Shown here one piece after another: positions 1-9,016 of a stretch of 64,000 bases of DNA (the first letter of the stretch is position 1; every line of letters begins with the position of its first letter). The notes beneath the pieces were generated by a model. The model saw only the letters and a program-made list of their open reading frames with translations. It did no database searches and was not told the origin of the DNA. This DNA comes from Schlegelella_A sp036496385 (GTDB lineage Bacteria > Pseudomonadota > Gammaproteobacteria > Burkholderiales > Burkholderiaceae_C). Both the position numbers and the translations under genes were made by a program. The DNA lies in the NCBI GenBank assembly GCA_036496385.1, contig DASXLD010000070.1:62001-126000 (forward strand), read 5' to 3'.

Positions 1-411
1 ATCGGCACCGGCACCGGGCTTCGCCCCGGCCATGCGCGCGCGGCGGCGCGGCTGCGCCAGGCAGTCGCGAGCGAGCCCTTCATGGCGGCCGGAAGCGACC
101 GCTTCGACACCACCGTGATGGCGGCGCTCGGCGAGCGGGTCTACTGCAAGGTCGGCGCCGAGGCGGTGTTCTGCGCCGCCTTTCCCGAACGCGGCCTCGG
201 CGTCGCGATCAAGATCGACGATGGCAACACCGCGCGCGCCGCCGAAGTCGCGATGGCAGCCGCGATCGAGGCGTTGGTGGAGCTCGACGACGAGGAACGA
301 TCGCTCGTTCGCCACCTGAGCGACGTCAGCCTGCGCAACTGGAACGGCATCGAGGTCGGGGCGCTGCGCGCGACCGACGAGCTTCGCGACGCCCTGGCAA
401 GGGGCCGCTAG
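1..411 (+). CDS. Asparaginase (AnsA/PF06089-type), C-terminal part only
   Basis: The frame is open from base 1, so the 5' end lies outside the window; only about the last 136 residues are seen. The segment with TGTGLRPGHARAAAR, then the block RFDTTVMAALG, the stretch KVGAEAVFCAAFPERGLGVAIK and IDDGNTARAAEVAM are the conserved C-terminal features of the asparaginase II family, which hydrolyses L-asparagine to aspartate and ammonia. An internal ATG at 82 is not the start, because homology-like sequence continues upstream of it. It converges on the DNA ligase gene, with about 50 bases between the two stops. Family assignment is from motif recognition; substrate is inferred. Confidence 0.75.
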   Translation: MGTGTGLRPGHARAAARLRQAVASEPFMAAGSDRFDTTVMAALGERVYCKVGAEAVFCAAFPERGLGVAIKIDDGNTARAAEVAMAAAIEALVELDDEERSLVRHLSDVSLRNWNGIEVGALRATDELRDALARGR

Positions 412-464
412 CTCAGAGGCTCCGTCGCAGGAAGATCGGCAACCGCCCCCTGGGCACGCTCGGC

Positions 465-2228
465 TCAGCCCGGCGGCCATTCTGCGGCCGCGCCTTGCCA
501 CAGCGACAGCAGCGCCTCGAGCTCGGCGAGCGTGTCGGCCTCGTGCAGCGGCTTGTCGGTGCGGATGCGCAGCATGCGCGGGAAGCGCACCGCGATGCCG
601 CTCTTGTGGCGCGCGCTCCGGTTGATGCCCTCGAAGCCGAGCTCGAAGACCAGCGTCGGACGGACGCTTCTCACCGGCCCGAACTTCTCGAGCGTCGTCT
701 GCCGGACGACGCGGTCGACGACGCGGAACTCCTCGTCGCTGAGCCCCGAGTACGCCTTCGCGAACGGCACCAGCTGGAGCGAATCGTCGGCCGGCGGCTC
801 GCGTCGGGCGATGGCATCGATGGCCTCGGCCGCCTCGGCGGCGTCGGCCGGCCGGCGATTCCAGACCGCAAAGGTGTAGTCGGTGTAGACACTGGCACGG
901 CGACCGTGGCCGGCCTGGGCATAGATCAGCACGCAGTCGACGCTGAGCGGATCGATCTTCCACTTCCACCACGTGCCGCCGGCGAGGTCGTCCTGTTTCC
1001 TGCGGCCGGTACCGTAGCGCGCGTCGCGGTGCTTGAGCATGAAGCCCTCGACGCCGCGCGCGCGCGATTCGCGGCGAAGCGTCGCCAGCGCAGACCAGTC
1101 GTCGGCCGCTTCGATCGGCGACAGGCGCAGGCGGGCGTCGCGCTCGGCGGCGCCGATGGCAGGCCCGGCCCCGACGAGCGCCGACTCGAGCAGCTCGCGC
1201 CGCTCCTGCTGTGGCCGCTCGCGGACGTCGATGCCTTGCCATTCGAGCAGGTCGTAGGCGATGTAGCCGACCGGCGCATCGGCGAGCACCTTTTTGGTCA
1301 AGACCTTTCTGCCGATGCGCTGCTGCAGGAGCGCAAACGGCGCGACGCGACCGTCCTTCCAGACGACGATCTCGCCGTCGAGCACGGTGCCATCGGGCAA
1401 CGGACGCACGAGCTCGACGATTTCGGGGAAGCGTTCGGTGACGAGGTCCTCGCCGCGCGACCAGATCCAGACCTGGCGCGCGCGCTTGACGAGCTGGGCG
1501 CGGATGCCGTCGTACTTCCACTCGACGATCCAGTTCGCGGGTACGCCGAGCCTGGCCGCGAGCTCGCCCTCCGCGAGCTCGAGCGAATGAGCGAGAAAGA
1601 AGGGATACGGCTGGCCGATGTCGAGCGGGCCGGGCTCGCTCGATGCGGCGAGCTGCAGGTAGCGCTCCGGCGTCGGCGCAGCGCGCTTGTCGGTGTAGCC
1701 CATCATCCGCTGGGCGACGAGCTTGGCGTCGATGCCGGCGCCCTCGGCGAGCGCGCGCTGGACGAGCAGCTTGCTGACGCCGACGCGGAATTCACCCCCG
1801 ATCAGCTTGTTGAGGAGAAATCGCTCGGCGCTGTCGAGCTCGTCCCAGTACGACGAAACGCGCGCCGCCTGCTCGGCAGGCGCGAGCCCACGCAAGGTCA
1901 GAAGACGCTCTTCGACCCAGTCCGCAAGGCCCAAGTCGCTTCGGCGCGACGGCGGCGGCAGCACGTGGGCGACGGTCTCGGCGAAGTCGCCGACCGCCTG
2001 GTAGCAGGCATCGAACAGCCAGTCGGGGATGCCGGCGTCGTTGCAGGCGGCCGCCCACAGCACGCTGTTCGGCGCCACCTGGCGCGGCTTGCCGCCGGCG
2101 AGAAAGTACACCGCCCACGCCGCGTCGCGCGGCGCCGCGGCGGCGAAGTAGCGCTTCAGCGCGTCGATCTTGGCGAGCGTCGCGGTGCTGCGGTCGAGCT
2201 CGGCGAACAGGTGGGCGAAGAGCTTCAT
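465..2228 (-). CDS. ATP-dependent DNA ligase (587 aa)
   Basis: Seals nicked DNA with ATP, through an enzyme-AMP intermediate. The adenylation motif is E-W-K-Y-D-G-I-R with lysine at about residue 238; an N-terminal DNA-binding domain precedes it and an OB-fold domain follows. Length fits the bacterial LigB/LigC-like 'ligase-associated' group rather than the NAD-dependent LigA. The start at 2228 (MKLFAHLF) is chosen because its ATG overlaps the stop of the upstream exonuclease (ATGA) and because the open frame beyond it is low-complexity arginine-rich sequence. It is the last gene of the long minus-strand operon. In many bacteria this ligase and the exonuclease travel with an Lhr-type helicase and a phosphoesterase; neither is next to it here. 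Confidence 0.9.
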   Translation of the reverse strand: MKLFAHLFAELDRSTATLAKIDALKRYFAAAAPRDAAWAVYFLAGGKPRQVAPNSVLWAAACNDAGIPDWLFDACYQAVGDFAETVAHVLPPPSRRSDLGLADWVEERLLTLRGLAPAEQAARVSSYWDELDSAERFLLNKLIGGEFRVGVSKLLVQRALAEGAGIDAKLVAQRMMGYTDKRAAPTPERYLQLAASSEPGPLDIGQPYPFFLAHSLELAEGELAARLGVPANWIVEWKYDGIRAQLVKRARQVWIWSRGEDLVTERFPEIVELVRPLPDGTVLDGEIVVWKDGRVAPFALLQQRIGRKVLTKKVLADAPVGYIAYDLLEWQGIDVRERPQQERRELLESALVGAGPAIGAAERDARLRLSPIEAADDWSALATLRRESRARGVEGFMLKHRDARYGTGRRKQDDLAGGTWWKWKIDPLSVDCVLIYAQAGHGRRASVYTDYTFAVWNRRPADAAEAAEAIDAIARREPPADDSLQLVPFAKAYSGLSDEEFRVVDRVVRQTTLEKFGPVRSVRPTLVFELGFEGINRSARHKSGIAVRFPRMLRIRTDKPLHEADTLAELEALLSLWQGAAAEWPPG

Positions 2229-3274
2229 GCGACGTCGTCGGCGTCGTCGTCGTGCCCGTACTCGGTCGCGAACGCCGAGGCCTCGAGGCCGCGGGCGGTC
2301 AGCCAGCGCACCATCACCGCTTCGTAGCCGTGGGTGACGATGACGCGCTCGGCGCCGGTGGCGACGATCGCGCGCTGCAGCCCGGGCCAGTCGGCGTGGT
2401 CGCTGAGGACGAAGCCGCGGTCGATCGAGCGGCGACGGCGCGCACCGCGGAGCATCATCCAGCCGCTCGCGAAGGCGTCGCCGTAGTCGCCGAAGCGGCG
2501 CGTCCATGGCGAGCCCTGCACCGACGGCGGCGCGACGACGAGGGCGCGTCTGAACAACGTCTTGTCGCTGATCTCGGTCGCGATCGGGGTCTCTGGCAGG
2601 TCGACACCGGCGGCGCGATAGGCGCGGTTGAGCGGCTCGACCGCGCCGTGGACGAAGATCGGGCCGATCGAGCGATCGACGCCTTTCAGGATGCGCTGCG
2701 CCTTGCCGAACGCGTAGCCCATCAGCAGGCTCGCCCGGCCGACGTCGGCGTTCGCCCGCCACCAGTCGTCGATCTCGGCGAAGAGCTCCGCCTGCGGACG
2801 CCAGCGGTAGATCGGCAGGCCGAAGGTCGACTCGGTGACGAAGCAGTGGCAGCGCACCGGCTCGAACGGCGCGCAGGTCTGGTTGTCCTCGCGCGCGTCG
2901 GCGCTGCTGCCGGCGAGGTAGTAGTCGCCCGAGGCGACCCAGACCCGCCCGCCGTGCTCGAGCCGCACCTGGGCCGAGCCGAGGACGTGGCCCGCCGGGT
3001 GGAAGCTGACGCGGACGCCGAAGTGATCGATGGCCTCGCCGTACGGCAGCGTCTGCAGGTCGATGTCGCCGAGCCGCGTGCGCAGCACGCCTTCGGCCGG
3101 CGCGGCAGCGAGGTAGTGGGCATGGCCGCGGCGCGAATGATCGCCGTGCGCGTGGGTGATGACGGCGCGCTCGACCGGTCGCCAGGGATCGACGTAAAAG
3201 TCACCCGGCGGGCAGTAGAGGCCCTCCTTGCGCTGGACGACCAGGTCTTCGCTCACTGCGACGCGACGCGCCAT
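2225..3274 (-). CDS. Ligase-associated DNA exonuclease (metallo-beta-lactamase/beta-CASP fold, 349 aa)
   Basis: A metallo-beta-lactamase-fold nuclease related to the SNM1/beta-CASP group. The zinc-binding signature T-H-A-H-G-D-H is at about residues 40-46, and further histidines (HPAGHVLGSAQV, SDHADWPG, THGYE) match the remaining metal ligands. Family members sit beside ATP-dependent ligases and are presumed to trim ends before ligation. The ATG at 3274 (MARRVAVSEDL) lies 11 bases after the clsB stop; the 3' end overlaps the ligase start by four bases, implying translational coupling. Function is by family; the repair role is inferred from context. Confidence 0.88.
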   Translation of the reverse strand: MARRVAVSEDLVVQRKEGLYCPPGDFYVDPWRPVERAVITHAHGDHSRRGHAHYLAAAPAEGVLRTRLGDIDLQTLPYGEAIDHFGVRVSFHPAGHVLGSAQVRLEHGGRVWVASGDYYLAGSSADAREDNQTCAPFEPVRCHCFVTESTFGLPIYRWRPQAELFAEIDDWWRANADVGRASLLMGYAFGKAQRILKGVDRSIGPIFVHGAVEPLNRAYRAAGVDLPETPIATEISDKTLFRRALVVAPPSVQGSPWTRRFGDYGDAFASGWMMLRGARRRRSIDRGFVLSDHADWPGLQRAIVATGAERVIVTHGYEAVMVRWLTARGLEASAFATEYGHDDDADDVA

Positions 3275-3285
3275 CGCGCATCGGC

Positions 3286-4563
3286 TCAATAGCGGTGGCG
3301 CGTCGCGAACAGGGCGAAGCGCATCGCGCCGTACGCGATCCAGGCGAGGCTGCGGTGGAGGAGCGGCCTCTGCACGTGCGCCGCCGTCTCGACCCGTTGG
3401 CCGCCGTGCTCGACGGCCTCCTGCAGATGCGCGCGCAGCTCGGCGCCGAACGCGTCGTCGCGGACGAAGACGTTCGCCTCGCGCGCGAGCAGCAAGCTCA
3501 GCGGGTCGAGGTTCGACGAGCCGACGGTCGACAGGCCGCCGCGCGCACCGTCGAACGTCGCCACCTTGGCGTGCAGGAAGCTCGGCGCGTACTCGATGAT
3601 CTCGATGCCGGCGTCGAGCATGACACCGTACATGGCGCGGCTCGTATGGTGCTGCATGAAGTACTCGTAGCGCCCCTGGAGCAGCAGCGTGATGCGAACG
3701 CCGCGCTTCGCCGCGCGCAGCAGCGAGCGCTGCAGCGCGACGCCCGGGACGAAGTACGCGTTCGCGATCAGGATCTCCTGCCTCGCCTGCGCGATCGCGT
3801 AGCGATAGAAGTGCTCGATGCGCTTGCGGAAGCGCAGGTTGTCGCGCAGCACCAGGCCGGCGAGGATGCCCCGGCCCTGCGGCCCGGGCCCGAGGCCGAG
3901 GTCGCCGGCCTTCAGCTGCGGATCGCCGGCGTCGGTGCCGACACGCGCCGCCTTGCGGACCGTCGCCAACGCCGCCTGGGCGTCGACATGGCGCGCCTGG
4001 CGCGCCGCCTGCATGCGCAGCCAGAGCCGCGTCATCGTCTCGTGCGCGTCCTCGACCAGCGGTCCCATCACGCGCACGGCAAAGTCGAAGCGCGGCTCGT
4101 CGAGCGCGCCGCGGGTCTGGTCGTAGTAGTCGTCGATCAGGTTGATGCCACCGCAGAAGCAGATCGTCGCGTCGACGACGCAGAGCTTGCGATGCAGGCG
4201 CCGCCAGCGCCCCGGCAGCAGGATGCGCCAGCCGCGCGCCGGGTTGTAGATGCGCCAGCGGACTCCGGCAGCGAGCCAGCGCCGCCGCCATTCCGCAGGG
4301 AGCTCGCCGGTGCCGATGCCGTCGACGACGACGCGCACCGTGACGCCGCGCACCGCGGCGCGCTCGAGCGCCTCGGCGACGGCGATCGTCGCGCCGACGA
4401 ACTCGAAGATGTAGGTCTCGAGCATCACCTCGGCACGCGCGCCGTCGATCGCCTCCACGAGCGCATCGAAGAGCGCCGCGCCGCCCTTCAGCAACGTCAG
4501 CGTGTGGCCCGGGCGAAGCGACCGGGTCGCTGCCGCGCGCCGCGATTCGGCGTCGATGCTCAT
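3286..4563 (-). CDS. clsB: Cardiolipin synthase ClsB-type phospholipase D family protein (425 aa)
   Basis: Contains two PLD (HKD) half-sites, H-R-K-L-C-V-V-D and H-A-K-V-A-T-F-D, each followed by a G-G/S-N type motif (CGGINLIDDYYDQ and VGSSNLDPLSL). This two-motif layout without N-terminal membrane segments is typical of ClsB, which makes cardiolipin from phosphatidylglycerol at the inner membrane. Length agrees with E. coli ClsB (about 413 aa). It lies directly downstream of an endonuclease/exonuclease/phosphatase family gene, a pairing seen widely for clsB (ybhO/ybhP in E. coli), which supports the call. Confidence 0.88.
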   Translation of the reverse strand: MSIDAESRRAAATRSLRPGHTLTLLKGGAALFDALVEAIDGARAEVMLETYIFEFVGATIAVAEALERAAVRGVTVRVVVDGIGTGELPAEWRRRWLAAGVRWRIYNPARGWRILLPGRWRRLHRKLCVVDATICFCGGINLIDDYYDQTRGALDEPRFDFAVRVMGPLVEDAHETMTRLWLRMQAARQARHVDAQAALATVRKAARVGTDAGDPQLKAGDLGLGPGPQGRGILAGLVLRDNLRFRKRIEHFYRYAIAQARQEILIANAYFVPGVALQRSLLRAAKRGVRITLLLQGRYEYFMQHHTSRAMYGVMLDAGIEIIEYAPSFLHAKVATFDGARGGLSTVGSSNLDPLSLLLAREANVFVRDDAFGAELRAHLQEAVEHGGQRVETAAHVQRPLLHRSLAWIAYGAMRFALFATRHRY

Positions 4564-4587
4564 CGCCGTCGCGTGCCGAGCCGGGTC

Positions 4588-5400
4588 CTAGGCGAGCTCG
4601 AGCTCGGCGACCAGCGGCAGGTGGTCCGACATGCGCGCCCAGGCGGCGCCGCGCGGAACGCTGGTCGAGCGGCACCTGAATCCGCGCGTGTAGATGCGGT
4701 CCATCGAGAACAGCGGCAGCCGCGACGGGAAGGTGTTGAATCGGGCCGGCGGGTCGCCGGCAACGATGCCGCGCTCGAGGCCGCAGCTTTCCATCAGCGC
4801 GTCGAGCTTGTCGCCCCAGTCGTTGAAGTCGCCGGCGACGATCACCGCCTCCTCCGCAGGCACCGTCTCGGCGATGAACTTGCCGAGCCGCTGCGACTGG
4901 CGCACGCGGCTGGCGTGGATGAGGCCGAAGTGGGCGACGATCGCGTGCACGACGGTGCCGTTCCACGTCACCGGAACGTGCAGCAGCCCGCGCTGCTCGA
5001 AGCGATGGTCGGAGACGTCGTGGTGGCCGATGTCGCCGATCGGCCAGCGTGAGAGCAGCGCGTTGCCGTGTTCGCCGTCGCGTGTCACCGCGTTCGTGAC
5101 GTAGGCGACGTCATAGCCCTCGGGGGCAAGATAGTCGGCCTGCGGCACCTTCGGCCAGCCGAACCTGGTATCGGGGAAGTGACGCGCCGCGGCCCGGTTC
5201 ATGCTGCGCACCTCCTGCAGGAAGATGAAGTCGGCGTCGAGCGCCTCGATGCCGAGCACGAGGTTGTGGATCTCGAGCCGCTTCCTCGGCCCGACCCCGC
5301 GCACGCCCTTGTGGATGTTGTAGGTCGCGACGCGCAAGAACGTGCTCGGGGTCTGGGTGCTGTGGAAGCCCGAATGCTGGGTGCTGTGGAAGACGCGCAT
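4588..5400 (-). CDS. Endonuclease/exonuclease/phosphatase family protein (YbhP-like, 270 aa)
   Basis: The fold signature is visible as RVATYNIHKGVRG near the N-terminus, FIFLQEVR (metal-binding glutamate), IVAGDFNDW (metal/catalytic Asp-Asn) and the terminal MSDHLPLVAELEL (catalytic histidine). Such enzymes hydrolyse phosphodiesters in nucleic acids, phospholipids or small molecules; the substrate cannot be told from sequence. The start at 5400 (MRVFHSTQ) is preferred because the open frame upstream runs into nudB. Its place before clsB mirrors the E. coli ybhP-ybhO pair, so a membrane-phospholipid role is plausible but unproven. Confidence 0.82.
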   Translation of the reverse strand: MRVFHSTQHSGFHSTQTPSTFLRVATYNIHKGVRGVGPRKRLEIHNLVLGIEALDADFIFLQEVRSMNRAAARHFPDTRFGWPKVPQADYLAPEGYDVAYVTNAVTRDGEHGNALLSRWPIGDIGHHDVSDHRFEQRGLLHVPVTWNGTVVHAIVAHFGLIHASRVRQSQRLGKFIAETVPAEEAVIVAGDFNDWGDKLDALMESCGLERGIVAGDPPARFNTFPSRLPLFSMDRIYTRGFRCRSTSVPRGAAWARMSDHLPLVAELELA

Positions 5401-5432
5401 CGAGGCCTGAACCGAGCAAAAAACGCGCCGCC

Positions 5433-5924
5433 TCAGCCGCGCGGCGCCTTCGTCCGGCGCGGCAGCTGCAGGATCGCCTCGGCGTTCGACGGCGAGAAGC
5501 AGCGGTCGGCGGCGGCACGCCAGTCGAGCCACTCGAAGCGCAGATGCTCGCGCGGCGCGAGCCGGACTGCGGTGTCGGCGTCGACCTCGAGGCCGAAGAC
5601 GTGCTCGGTGTTGCGGGTCACACCGGCAGCATAGCGGTGCTGCCAGACCGGGTAGATCTCGTAGACATTCGCGAGCTGCCAGTCGACGAGATGGCCGAGC
5701 GGCACGGCGGCCGAGCCGATGACGATCCCGGTCTCCTCGCCGACCTCGCGAATGCAGGTCGCGACCAGCGACTCGCCGGGCGTGTCCTTCGAGCCGGTGA
5801 CGCTCTGCCAGTAGTCGGGTGCATCGGCGCGCTCGAGCAGCAAGACGTCGAGCTGCGCCGTGTGGATGACGACGAGGACCGACTCCGGGACCTTGAAGCG
5901 CCGGCCGTCATCCATCGTCGTCAT
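5433..5924 (-). CDS. nudB: Dihydroneopterin triphosphate diphosphatase, Nudix hydrolase (163 aa)
   Basis: A Nudix hydrolase. The Nudix box spans about residues 44-67 and includes the catalytic R-E-V-G-E-E-T-G-I; its first half (G-S-K-D-T-P-G-E) is one residue longer than the textbook G-x5-E spacing, which I recall as a feature of betaproteobacterial NudB. NudB removes pyrophosphate from 7,8-dihydroneopterin triphosphate in folate synthesis. The gene starts 18 bases after the aspS stop, the same order as in other Burkholderiales, and this context supports NudB over a generic Nudix protein. Confidence 0.85.
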   Translation of the reverse strand: MTTMDDGRRFKVPESVLVVIHTAQLDVLLLERADAPDYWQSVTGSKDTPGESLVATCIREVGEETGIVIGSAAVPLGHLVDWQLANVYEIYPVWQHRYAAGVTRNTEHVFGLEVDADTAVRLAPREHLRFEWLDWRAAADRCFSPSNAEAILQLPRRTKAPRG

Positions 5925-5942
5925 GTCGGCCGCAACCGTCGC

Positions 5943-7733
5943 TCAGGTCGCGGTTTGCGTGTTGCGCAGCCGGATGTGCAGCTCGCGCAGCTGCTTCTCG
6001 TCGACCGGGCTCGGCGCGTTGGTGAGCAGGTCCTGCGCGCGCTGCGTCTTCGGGAACGCGATCACGTCGCGCAGCGACTCGGCGCCGGTCATCAGCATGA
6101 CGAAGCGGTCGAGACCGATCGCGATGCCGCCGTGAGGCGGCGCCCCGTACTGCAGCGCGTCGAGCAGGAAGCCGAACTTGGCGCGGGCCTCGTCGGCGTC
6201 GATCTTGAGGGCGCGAAAGACCTTGCTTTGCACGTCCTCGCGGTGGATCCGCACCGAGCCGCCGCCGAGCTCGACGCCGTTGAGGACGACGTCGTACGCC
6301 TTGGCGACGCAGCGGCCGGGATCGGTCTCGAGCCAGTCCTCGTGGCCATCCTTGGGGCTCGTGAACGGGTGGTGCATCGCCGACCAGCGCTGCTCGGCCT
6401 CGTCGTACTCGAACATCGGAAAGTCGACCACCCAGAGAGGCTCCCACTCGCCCTGCACCAGGCCGCCCGACTTGCCGAACTCGCTGTGGCCGATCTTGAC
6501 GCGCAGGGCGCCGAGCGCGTCATTGACGACGCCCGCCTTGTCGGCGCCGAAGAAGATCAGGTCGCCGTCGGCCGCCCCGGTGCGCTTCAGCACCTCGGCG
6601 AGCGCCGCGTCGTGCAGGTTCTTGACGACCGGCGATTGCAGGCCTTCGCGGCCGCGCGCGGCGTCGTTGACCTTGATCCAGGCTAGCCCCTTGGCGCCGT
6701 AAATCTTGACGAACTCGGTGTAGCCGTCGATCTCGCCGCGGCTCATCTCGCCGCCGCGCGGCACGCGCAGCGCGGCGACGCGGCCGCCCTTGGCCTTGGC
6801 CGGCGCCGAGAAGACCTTGAAGTCGACGTCGCGCATGACATCGGTCAGCTCGGTCAGCTCGAGCTTGACGCGCAGGTCGGGCTTGTCGGAGCCGAACCGT
6901 CGCATCGCCTCGTCGAACGCCATCACCGGAAACGCCGGCAGATCGACGCCGATCGCGTGCTTGACGGTGCTCCTGATCATCTCCTCGAACATCGACCGGA
7001 TCTCGGTCTCGTCGAGGAACGACGTCTCGATGTCGATCTGCGTGAACTCGGGCTGGCGGTCGGCGCGCAGGTCTTCGTCGCGGAAGCACTTGGTGATCTG
7101 GTAGTAGCGATCGAACCCCGCGACCATCAGCAGCTGCTTGAAGAGCTGCGGGCTCTGCGGCAGCGCGAAGAACATGCCGTCGTGGACGCGGCTCGGCACC
7201 AGGTAGTCGCGCGCCCCCTCGGGAGTGCTCTTGGTGAGCATCGGCGTCTCGATGTCGATGAAGCCCTTGGCGTCGAGAAAGCGCCGCACCTCCATCGCCA
7301 TCCGGTAGCGCAGCATCATGTTGCGCTGCATCTGCGGCCGACGCAGGTCGAGCACGCGGTGGGTCAGGCGAGTCGTCTCCGAGAGGTTGTCCTCATCGAG
7401 CTGGAATGGCGGCGTCACGCTCGCGTTCAGCACCTCGAGCGCATGGCAGAGCACCTCGATCTTGCCGCTGGTCAGGTTCGCGTTCTCGGTGCCCTTCGGC
7501 CGCGCCCGCACCAGGCCGGTGACCTGGAGGCAGAACTCGTTGCGCACCTCCTCGGCGACGGCGAAGGTCGCGGCCCGGTCGGGATCGCAGACGACCTGCA
7601 CCAGGCCCTCGCGATCGCGCAGGTCGATGAAGATCACGCCGCCATGGTCGCGGCGGCGGTGCGCCCAGCCCATCAGCGTCACCGTCTGGCCGAGCAGCGT
7701 TTCGCTGACCAGGCCGCAATACGTCGTTCTCAT
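5943..7733 (-). CDS. aspS: Aspartyl-tRNA synthetase (596 aa)
   Basis: Full-length class IIb aminoacyl-tRNA synthetase. The N-terminal OB-fold anticodon domain has GWAHRRRDHGGVIFIDLRD; class II motif 2 is visible as CFRDEDLRADRQPEFTQ, a bacterial GAD insert domain follows, and motif 3 is GIAIGLDRFVML near the C-terminus. It charges tRNA-Asp with aspartate in the cytoplasm; bacteria lacking AsnRS often use this enzyme for tRNA-Asn too, which cannot be decided here. It sits between the DUF502 gene (about 120 bases upstream) and nudB in the minus-strand operon. Confidence 0.97.
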   Translation of the reverse strand: MRTTYCGLVSETLLGQTVTLMGWAHRRRDHGGVIFIDLRDREGLVQVVCDPDRAATFAVAEEVRNEFCLQVTGLVRARPKGTENANLTSGKIEVLCHALEVLNASVTPPFQLDEDNLSETTRLTHRVLDLRRPQMQRNMMLRYRMAMEVRRFLDAKGFIDIETPMLTKSTPEGARDYLVPSRVHDGMFFALPQSPQLFKQLLMVAGFDRYYQITKCFRDEDLRADRQPEFTQIDIETSFLDETEIRSMFEEMIRSTVKHAIGVDLPAFPVMAFDEAMRRFGSDKPDLRVKLELTELTDVMRDVDFKVFSAPAKAKGGRVAALRVPRGGEMSRGEIDGYTEFVKIYGAKGLAWIKVNDAARGREGLQSPVVKNLHDAALAEVLKRTGAADGDLIFFGADKAGVVNDALGALRVKIGHSEFGKSGGLVQGEWEPLWVVDFPMFEYDEAEQRWSAMHHPFTSPKDGHEDWLETDPGRCVAKAYDVVLNGVELGGGSVRIHREDVQSKVFRALKIDADEARAKFGFLLDALQYGAPPHGGIAIGLDRFVMLMTGAESLRDVIAFPKTQRAQDLLTNAPSPVDEKQLRELHIRLRNTQTAT

Positions 7734-7853
7734 CGTCTCGTCACTCCATCTTCTGTTCGGGGGCGAGGCGCACCCAATGCGCCTTCAGCGGGCGGCCGCG
7801 GCACGTGGCAGCGGCCGGCGCGATCCGTTCGGGCCGAGCGTCAGGGGCGACGC

Positions 7854-8510
7854 TCAGCCCGACAGATTGGGCAGCGGCACCGGCCGGCTGTCGCGCTTCG
7901 TCGGCGGCGCGACGACGCCCATCGAGATCACGTACTTCAGCGCCTCGTCGACGCTCATCGCGAGGGCGATGACGTCGCTGCGGGGAAGCATCAGGAAAAA
8001 GCCCGAGGTCGGGTTCGGCGTCGTCGGCACGTAGATGCTCACGTAATCGCCGCCGAGGTGCTCGGCCGCCTCGCCGCCGGGCTTGCCGGTGATGAAGGCC
8101 ACCGTCCAGCAACCGGCGCGCGGGTACTGCACGAGCACGGCCTGGCGAAACGCATTGCCGCTGCTCGAGAACAGCGTGTCGGAGACCTGCTGCACCGAGC
8201 TGTAGATCGACTTGACGATCGGGATCCGCGACAGCAGCTGGTGGCCCTGGCGCAGCGCCCACTGGCCGGCGACGTTGGCCGCGAAGACGCCGGTCAGGAA
8301 CAGCGCGATCAACATCACGCCGACGCCGAGGAAGGGGATTTTCTGCAGCATTGCGATGAACGCATGGCTGCCCTCGGGCAAGACCGCCTGGGAGACGCCG
8401 AGCAACCACACGAACACGCCGTTCAGCATGCCGAGGACGGCCTGCAGCACCCAGATCGTGACCACCAGCGGCAGCCAGACCAGGAGGCCGGCGAGCAGGT
8501 ACTTCTTCAT
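7854..8510 (-). CDS. DUF502 family membrane protein (218 aa)
   Basis: Starts MKKYLLAGLLVWLPLVVTIW, a first membrane helix typical of DUF502 proteins, followed by a second helix around VGVMLIALFLTGVFAANV and a conserved soluble part with PIVKSIYSSVQQVSDTL and YVPTTPNPTSGFF. Function of the family is not known; it is an inner-membrane protein repeatedly found between fmdB and aspS in Betaproteobacteria, as here. The start at 8510 is preferred over the longer open frame because upstream residues are arginine/alanine-rich and overlap nothing conserved. Confidence 0.85.
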   Translation of the reverse strand: MKKYLLAGLLVWLPLVVTIWVLQAVLGMLNGVFVWLLGVSQAVLPEGSHAFIAMLQKIPFLGVGVMLIALFLTGVFAANVAGQWALRQGHQLLSRIPIVKSIYSSVQQVSDTLFSSSGNAFRQAVLVQYPRAGCWTVAFITGKPGGEAAEHLGGDYVSIYVPTTPNPTSGFFLMLPRSDVIALAMSVDEALKYVISMGVVAPPTKRDSRPVPLPNLSG

Positions 8511-8544
8511 CCGCGTCGTTGCCCGACCGCGCGCCGCCGGCGCG

Positions 8545-8961
8545 TCACGCCTTGCCCTTGTCGGCTGCCGGCGCCGCGGCCGGTGCCGGCGCGGCGACCG
8601 GGGCCGCTGTGTCACTCTTCTTCGCGGCGGGTGGGCCGGCCGCTTCTGCCGGCTTGGCAGCGTCCGGCTTGGCAGCGTCCGTCTTGGCGCCGTTCGCCGG
8701 TGCGGCAGCCTCGCTCGCGGCGCTGCCGTTCGCTTCGGCCGCGGCGCCGGCCTCCGCGGGCTTGCCGCCGGGCTTCTTGCCGTCGCGGAAATCGGTGACG
8801 TACCAGCCCGAGCCCTTGAGCTGGAATCCCGCCGCAGTCACCTGCTTGATGAACGTGGGCGCGCCGCACGCCGGGCAGACGTTGAGCGGCGGATCGGACA
8901 TCTTCCGCAGCACGTCCTGCGCGTGGCCGCAGGTGGCGCAGCGGTAGGCGTAGATCGGCAT
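8545..8961 (-). CDS. FmdB-type zinc-ribbon protein with Ala/Pro/Lys-rich tail (138 aa)
   Basis: The N-terminal 45 residues form the FmdB zinc ribbon: MPIYAYRCATCGH and VCPACGAP supply the C-x2-C pairs. This is followed by the conserved GSGWYVTDFRDG and then about 65 residues of alanine-, lysine- and proline-rich low-complexity sequence, presumably disordered. FmdB proteins are small putative regulators of unknown mechanism. The gene lies between ubiB and the DUF502 gene, the usual betaproteobacterial place. The long tail is more extended than the roughly 70-110 residues I expect for the family. Confidence 0.85.
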   Translation of the reverse strand: MPIYAYRCATCGHAQDVLRKMSDPPLNVCPACGAPTFIKQVTAAGFQLKGSGWYVTDFRDGKKPGGKPAEAGAAAEANGSAASEAAAPANGAKTDAAKPDAAKPAEAAGPPAAKKSDTAAPVAAPAPAAAPAADKGKA

Positions 8962-9016
8962 TGCCGGACCTCGAAAAAAGCAACCCGACAGTATAAATCT
9001 TGAGGGCTGGCCCGAC

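Noticed and set aside
495..2327. A 610-codon plus-strand open frame opposite the DNA ligase
   Set aside because: It is the complement of a clear ligase gene, has no domain features and is compositionally like other antisense frames in GC-rich DNA.
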